Origin: Streptomyces sp. A2-16
GTDB lineage: Bacteria > Actinomycetota > Actinomycetes > Streptomycetales > Streptomycetaceae
Reading direction: 5' to 3'
Assembly: GCF_018128905.1 (NCBI RefSeq)
Contig: NZ_CP063808.1
Span: forward strand, 3,348,001-3,412,000
Length of the DNA: 64,000 bases
Part shown: in pieces, positions 60,630-64,000 of the stretch
Position numbering within the stretch: the first letter of the stretch is position 1
Layout: every line of letters starts with the position of its first letter
Notes under the pieces: generated by a model
Database searches by the model: none
Told to the model about the DNA's origin: nothing
Seen by the model: only the letters and a program-made list of their open reading frames with translations
Program-made: the position numbers and the translations under genes

Positions 60630-60702
60630 CGTCACTGCTACGTCACCAGGGGTCCTCCAACTCAAGTCCCGCGCGTGACGGACACGTGACGTGTGAGTGA
60701 CG
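60630..60702. promoter_or_regulatory. Bidirectional SARP-type heptamer array before the sheath operon
   Basis: Rightward: CGTGACG (60674-60680), CGTGACG (60685-60691) and AGTGACG (60696-60702), each with 4-bp spacers, followed 7 bp later by a possible -10 TAGACG (60710-60715). Leftward, read on the other strand: GGTGACG (60641-60647) and AGTGACG (60630-60636) with a 4-bp spacer. All five start on one 11-bp lattice. This is the arrangement SARPs bind; the two sets point at the sheath operon and at the DUF4157-DUF6973 gene. Confidence 0.72.
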
Positions 60703-60820
60703 CGGACAGTAGACGATCCTCGCAGTCGGAAGGATCCGGCGAAGAGCGGTCGGCACCGGAGAGCCGGTGCGCCTCAAGGGAGTGCGCCGGCACCACGCAC
60801 CGGAGAGAGGACGGCCCATC

Positions 60821-62464
60821 GTGCCCAGTGCGCTGACATACCCCGGGGTCTACATAGAGGAGGTCCCCAGCGGTGTCCGGACCATCGTCGGGGTGGCGAC
60901 GTCGATCACCGCGTTCATCGGGCGGGCCTCGCGGGGGCCGTTGAACGAGCCGACCGCGATCTTCGGGTTCGCCGACTTCGAGCGGCAGTTCGGTGGGCTG
61001 GCCGCGGACAGCACCATGAGCTACGCGGTGCGGGACTTCTATCTCAATGGTGGGAGCAAGGCGCTGATCGTCCGAGTCGGCCACACACCGGCGGCGCCGG
61101 CGCCTCCGGCCGCACCCCCAGCGGCACCGGCCGCACCGGAAGTCGGCGCCTCGGCGGCTGTCATCGATCTGCCCACCGGGGCGGCAGCCGCCCCCGACGA
61201 CAAGTTGACCCTCGTCGCCGCCAGTCCGGGGGCATGGGGCAACAACCTCAAGGTCGGGGTCACTTACCCGGATCCCGACGACAGCAACAAGAAACTCTTC
61301 AACTTGAGGGTTCTCGAGACCGACCCGGCGGACCCGAAGACCGTCGTGGCGAACGAGAGTTTCCTGGGCGTGTCGATCGATGCCGACAGTCCGCGGTTCG
61401 TACCTCATGTGCTGGCCGAGACTTCGCTTCTTGTCCGCGTGAAACAGCGGAACGACAAGACGTGGGTTGTCCCACCTACCACCCGGCCGTCAGTCACGGC
61501 AGCGGGCAAGGAGGTGCCGGCCACTGCGAACAGTGGAGGCGACGGGGATCCGTTGAAGGATGCCGATCTCACCGGGGAGAAGGGCAAGAAGACCGGGATC
61601 TTCGCGCTGGACAAGGCTGATCTGTTCAACCTTCTCTGCATCCCGCCACCGGTGCGAGACGGCAGCACCGGTGAAAGTGTGTATACGGAAGCACTGACTT
61701 ACTGCGTCGCGCGCCGGGCCGTGCTGCTGGTGGACCCGGACGCGGCCTGGACGTCGGCGACCGACGCCGTGGCAAGGGCCAAGCTGGCTGCCCTCGGCCT
61801 GACCGGCAAGTCCGCGCGCAACGCCGCTCTCTACTTTCCCCGGCTCTTGGTCGCCGATCCACTGCGGGACAACCAGACGATCTCCGTCGTGCCCTGCGGG
61901 GCGGTCGCTGGTGTGATGGCCCGGACCGACACCGAGCGCGGGGTGTGGAAGGCGCCGGCCGGGCTGGACGCGGCCGTCGGTGGGGTTCGCGGTCTGACCG
62001 TCGAGATGAGCGACGACGAGAACGGCCGGCTCAATCCGCTGGGCGTCAACTGCCTCCGGACCTTCCCCCTGTTCGGGCGAGTGGTCTGGGGTGCGCGGAC
62101 GCTGCGCGGGGCCGATCAGGCGGCGGACGAGTACAAGTATGTGCCCGTGCGGCGGCTGGCCCTGTTCATGGAGGAGACGTTGTTCCGGAACACCAAGTGG
62201 GTGGTGTTCGAACCGAACGACGAGCCCCTGTGGTCGCAGATCCGCCTGAACGTGGGCGCGTTCATGCACGACCTCTTCGTGCAGGGCGCGTTCCAGGGGA
62301 ACACCCCGGCCAAGGCGTACTTCGTCAGGTGCGACAGCCAGACCACGACCCAGAACGACATCGATCGGGGAATCGTGAACATCCTCGTGGGATTCGCGCC
62401 GCTGAAACCCGCCGAGTTCGTGGTCGTCAAGCTTCAGCAGATCGCCGGCCAGATCCAGACGTGA
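60821..62464 (+). CDS. Contractile tail sheath protein
   Basis: Start GTG 60821 has GGAGAGAGG at 60802-60810. The 547-residue protein opens with YPGVYIEEVPSGVRTIVGVATSITAFIGRASRGP, the standard sheath N-terminus that links neighbouring subunits. It closes with IRLNVGAFMHDLFVQGAF...GFAPLKPAEFVVVKLQQIA, the conserved C-terminal sheath domain. An Ala/Pro-rich insert near residues 85-110 and a variable central domain are normal. It forms the contractile outer sheath and is first gene of the tube-baseplate operon, preceded by the SARP-type array. Confidence 0.93.
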   Translation: MPSALTYPGVYIEEVPSGVRTIVGVATSITAFIGRASRGPLNEPTAIFGFADFERQFGGLAADSTMSYAVRDFYLNGGSKALIVRVGHTPAAPAPPAAPPAAPAAPEVGASAAVIDLPTGAAAAPDDKLTLVAASPGAWGNNLKVGVTYPDPDDSNKKLFNLRVLETDPADPKTVVANESFLGVSIDADSPRFVPHVLAETSLLVRVKQRNDKTWVVPPTTRPSVTAAGKEVPATANSGGDGDPLKDADLTGEKGKKTGIFALDKADLFNLLCIPPPVRDGSTGESVYTEALTYCVARRAVLLVDPDAAWTSATDAVARAKLAALGLTGKSARNAALYFPRLLVADPLRDNQTISVVPCGAVAGVMARTDTERGVWKAPAGLDAAVGGVRGLTVEMSDDENGRLNPLGVNCLRTFPLFGRVVWGARTLRGADQAADEYKYVPVRRLALFMEETLFRNTKWVVFEPNDEPLWSQIRLNVGAFMHDLFVQGAFQGNTPAKAYFVRCDSQTTTQNDIDRGIVNILVGFAPLKPAEFVVVKLQQIAGQIQT

Positions 62465-62483
62465 GGGACGCGAGGGAAGAATA

Positions 62484-63008
62484 ATGGCCCAGTTCACCGT
62501 CAACGAGCGGCGATTCGACCCGTACAAGAACTTCAAGTTCCGGGTCAAGTGGGACGGTCAGTACGTCGCCGGCGTCAGCAAGGTCAGTCCGCTGAAGCGC
62601 ACCACGGAGGTGGTGAAGCACCGCAGCGGCGGGGATCCGAGCAGCACCCGGAAGTCGCCCGGGCGGACGGAATACGAACCGATCACGCTGGAGCGCGGGA
62701 TCAGCCATGACCCGGCCTTCGAGCGGTGGGCCAACAAGGTCTGGAACTTCGGGTCGGGCCTCGGCGCAGAGGTGTCGCTGCGGGACTTCCGCAAGGACGT
62801 CATCATCGAGGTGTACAACGAGGCTGGCCAGGTCGCCATCGCCTACAAGGTGTACCGCTGCTGGGTGTCGGAGTTCCAGGCGGTGCCGGATCTCGACGCG
62901 AACGCCAACGCCGTAGCCATCCAGACGCTCAAGCTGGAGAACGAGGGCTGGGAACGCGACTACGACGTGCCGGAGCCCAGCGAGCCCACCTTCACCGAGC
63001 CGGCCTGA
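62484..63008 (+). CDS. Tail tube protein (gp19/Hcp-like)
   Basis: A 174-residue protein with the tail-tube fold pattern: DPYKNFKFRVKWDGQYVAGVSKVSPLKRTTEVVKHRSGGDPSSTRKSPGRTEYEPITLERGISHDPAFERW, then VIIEVYNEAGQVAIAYKVYRCWVSEFQAVPDLDANANAVAIQTLKLENEGWERD. It forms the inner tube propelled by sheath contraction. It lies 19 bp after the sheath gene and overlaps the next ATG (TGATG). Confidence 0.93.
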   Translation: MAQFTVNERRFDPYKNFKFRVKWDGQYVAGVSKVSPLKRTTEVVKHRSGGDPSSTRKSPGRTEYEPITLERGISHDPAFERWANKVWNFGSGLGAEVSLRDFRKDVIIEVYNEAGQVAIAYKVYRCWVSEFQAVPDLDANANAVAIQTLKLENEGWERDYDVPEPSEPTFTEPA

Positions 63009-63736
63009 TGGAGACCGCGAAGCGACTGCTGGACGCGTGGGAACGCGGGGCGCCCCAGGCTGCCACAGGCCGTGCCCTGTCCCTTCTGGCCGCCGCGGAA
63101 CCGGAGTCGGGCATCGACGGGATCGCGGCGTTGAGCATCGGCCGCCGGGACGCCCGACTGCTGGAACTGCGCACCAGGCTCTTCGGCGACATCCTCGTGG
63201 GGCTCGCCACCTGCGCCGCTTGCGGCGAGCTCCTGGAACTGGAGTTCTCGGCGTCGGACCTCATGCTCGATCCCGCCTCCGCCCCGGACGAACCCGCCAT
63301 CCTGCGGACGAGCGGGTACGAGCTGCGGGTCCGCCTCCTCAACAGTCGTGACCTCGACGGCATCGCCCAGCTCCCTGACGTCGCGGCCGGCCGGGACACG
63401 CTCCTGCGCTCCTGCGTGCTCGGCGCTTCGCGCGACGGTACGGAGGTTCCGGCCGACCAACTGCCCGCCCTCGTCCTCGACCTGATCGAGGAGTGGCTCG
63501 CCGCGGCCGATCCCCAGGCGGACATCGAGATGGCGTTGCACTGCCCGGGGTGTGCGGCCACCTGGCGGCAGGGGTTCGACATCGTCTCCTTCCTCTGGGC
63601 GGAGATCGACGCGTGGGCGCGCCGGACCCTGTACGACGTGCACCGCCTCGCCACTGCGTACGGCTGGCGCGAGGGCGACATCCTGGCGATGAGCGCGCCG
63701 CGCCGCCAGGCGTATCTCGACCTGGTGGGAACATGA
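63008..63736 (+). CDS. Baseplate-type eCIS protein (T4 gp26-like), zinc-binding
   Basis: A 242-residue protein coupled to the tube gene. IDGIAALSIGRRDARLLELRTRLFGDILVGLATC followed by CAACGELLELEF, and a second CPGC pair later, give a likely four-cysteine zinc site. LLNSRDLDGIAQLPDVAAGRDTLLRSCVLGA resembles the T4 baseplate protein family found in tail-like clusters of actinomycetes. It is probably an assembly or baseplate component. The family call is from memory and moderate. Confidence 0.65.
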   Translation: METAKRLLDAWERGAPQAATGRALSLLAAAEPESGIDGIAALSIGRRDARLLELRTRLFGDILVGLATCAACGELLELEFSASDLMLDPASAPDEPAILRTSGYELRVRLLNSRDLDGIAQLPDVAAGRDTLLRSCVLGASRDGTEVPADQLPALVLDLIEEWLAAADPQADIEMALHCPGCAATWRQGFDIVSFLWAEIDAWARRTLYDVHRLATAYGWREGDILAMSAPRRQAYLDLVGT

Positions 63737-64000
63737 ACGGCCTCGCCGGCAGGCAGGCTGCGCGGATCATCGATCCGGCCGGGGCGATCCGCCCGCGCCT
63801 GACATCCCTCTACGAGCCGATCGCGCCGACGGACGACGGCCTGGGATTGAGCGGGGGCATGGGGGAGTCGGCTCCTCAAGATACGGAGCCGCCCGGGGAC
63901 CAGGCGGCGGCATTGCCGGTCCCGGTCGGCACGGCGGTACAGGGGCCCGAGGCGGTGCCTGCGCACGGTCCGCAGGCACCGCCCCCGAGTACACAACGAC
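63733..64000 (+). CDS. Start of a further eCIS gene, cut by the window edge
   Basis: ATG 63733 overlaps the previous stop (ATGA). The visible 89 residues begin MNGLAGRQAARIIDPAGAIRPRLTSLYEP and become Pro/Gly/Ala-rich and disordered. The frame is open at the window end. Position suggests an eCIS component; function is not recognisable from this part. Confidence 0.7.
   Translation, partial: MNGLAGRQAARIIDPAGAIRPRLTSLYEPIAPTDDGLGLSGGMGESAPQDTEPPGDQAAALPVPVGTAVQGPEAVPAHGPQAPPPSTQR

Overview
The window looks like chromosomal DNA from a high-GC actinomycete, most likely Streptomyces or a close relative. The support is strongly GC-biased third codon positions, frequent GTG starts, ATGA/TGATG-coupled genes, a SARP-type and a LAL-type regulator, a Streptomyces-type contractile injection locus, and many GntR, LacI and TetR regulators. 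I see no phage integrase, transposase or CRISPR array.

Layout. (1) 1-15.2 kb is a surface or extracellular polysaccharide cluster: a Wzx-like flippase, five glycosyltransferase-type proteins, an initiating sugar-phosphate transferase, UDP-glucose dehydrogenase, an epimerase, a methyltransferase, a beta-helix secreted protein, a dTDP-glucose dehydratase-like protein lacking its catalytic tyrosine, and a GH15 hydrolase. Three copies of a roughly 30-bp AT-rich dyad precede transcription units here. (2) 15.1-34.0 kb is a myo-inositol/polyol catabolic region: GntR regulator, IolD, IolC, a CUT2-type ABC importer, IolE-like and IolG-like enzymes, two more Gfo/Idh/MocA dehydrogenases, an SDR, a PhyH-type oxygenase, two LacI regulators and a cupin. 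iolB, iolA and iolJ are not in the window. (3) 34.2-35.2 kb holds two small genes of unknown function. (4) 35.3-41.0 kb is an aromatic-acid cluster: FCD-GntR regulator, PIG-L hydratase, aldolase, tautomerase, type I extradiol dioxygenase and AAHS transporter. It fits a gallate route ending in pyruvate and oxaloacetate, but with an unexpected dioxygenase family. (5) 41.0-43.2 kb is a TetR/MFS efflux pair with three operators between the genes. (6) 43.3 kb carries tRNA-Pro(GGG) and a strong terminator. (7) 43.6-48.4 kb is an accessory segment with a large zinc-ribbon/repeat/CHAT protease gene, a small partner gene and a decayed STAS gene. (8) 48.4-64.0 kb is the start of an extracellular contractile injection system (eCIS) locus: LAL regulator, CYTH-like protein, S41 peptidase, small SARP, DUF4255 cap protein, AAA+ ATPase, two DUF4157 cargo-type proteins, sheath, tube and baseplate genes, running off the right edge.

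The most interesting joined-up observation is in the eCIS locus. Seven copies of a heptamer (C/G/A)GTGACG sit on exact 11-bp lattices ahead of the DUF4255-ATPase operon, ahead of the sheath-tube operon, and facing the divergent DUF4157-DUF6973 gene. That is the architecture SARP proteins recognise, and a small SARP is encoded within the same locus. I infer that this SARP switches on injection particles and cargo together. Gene functions come from reading motifs and family resemblance by eye; no database search was run.
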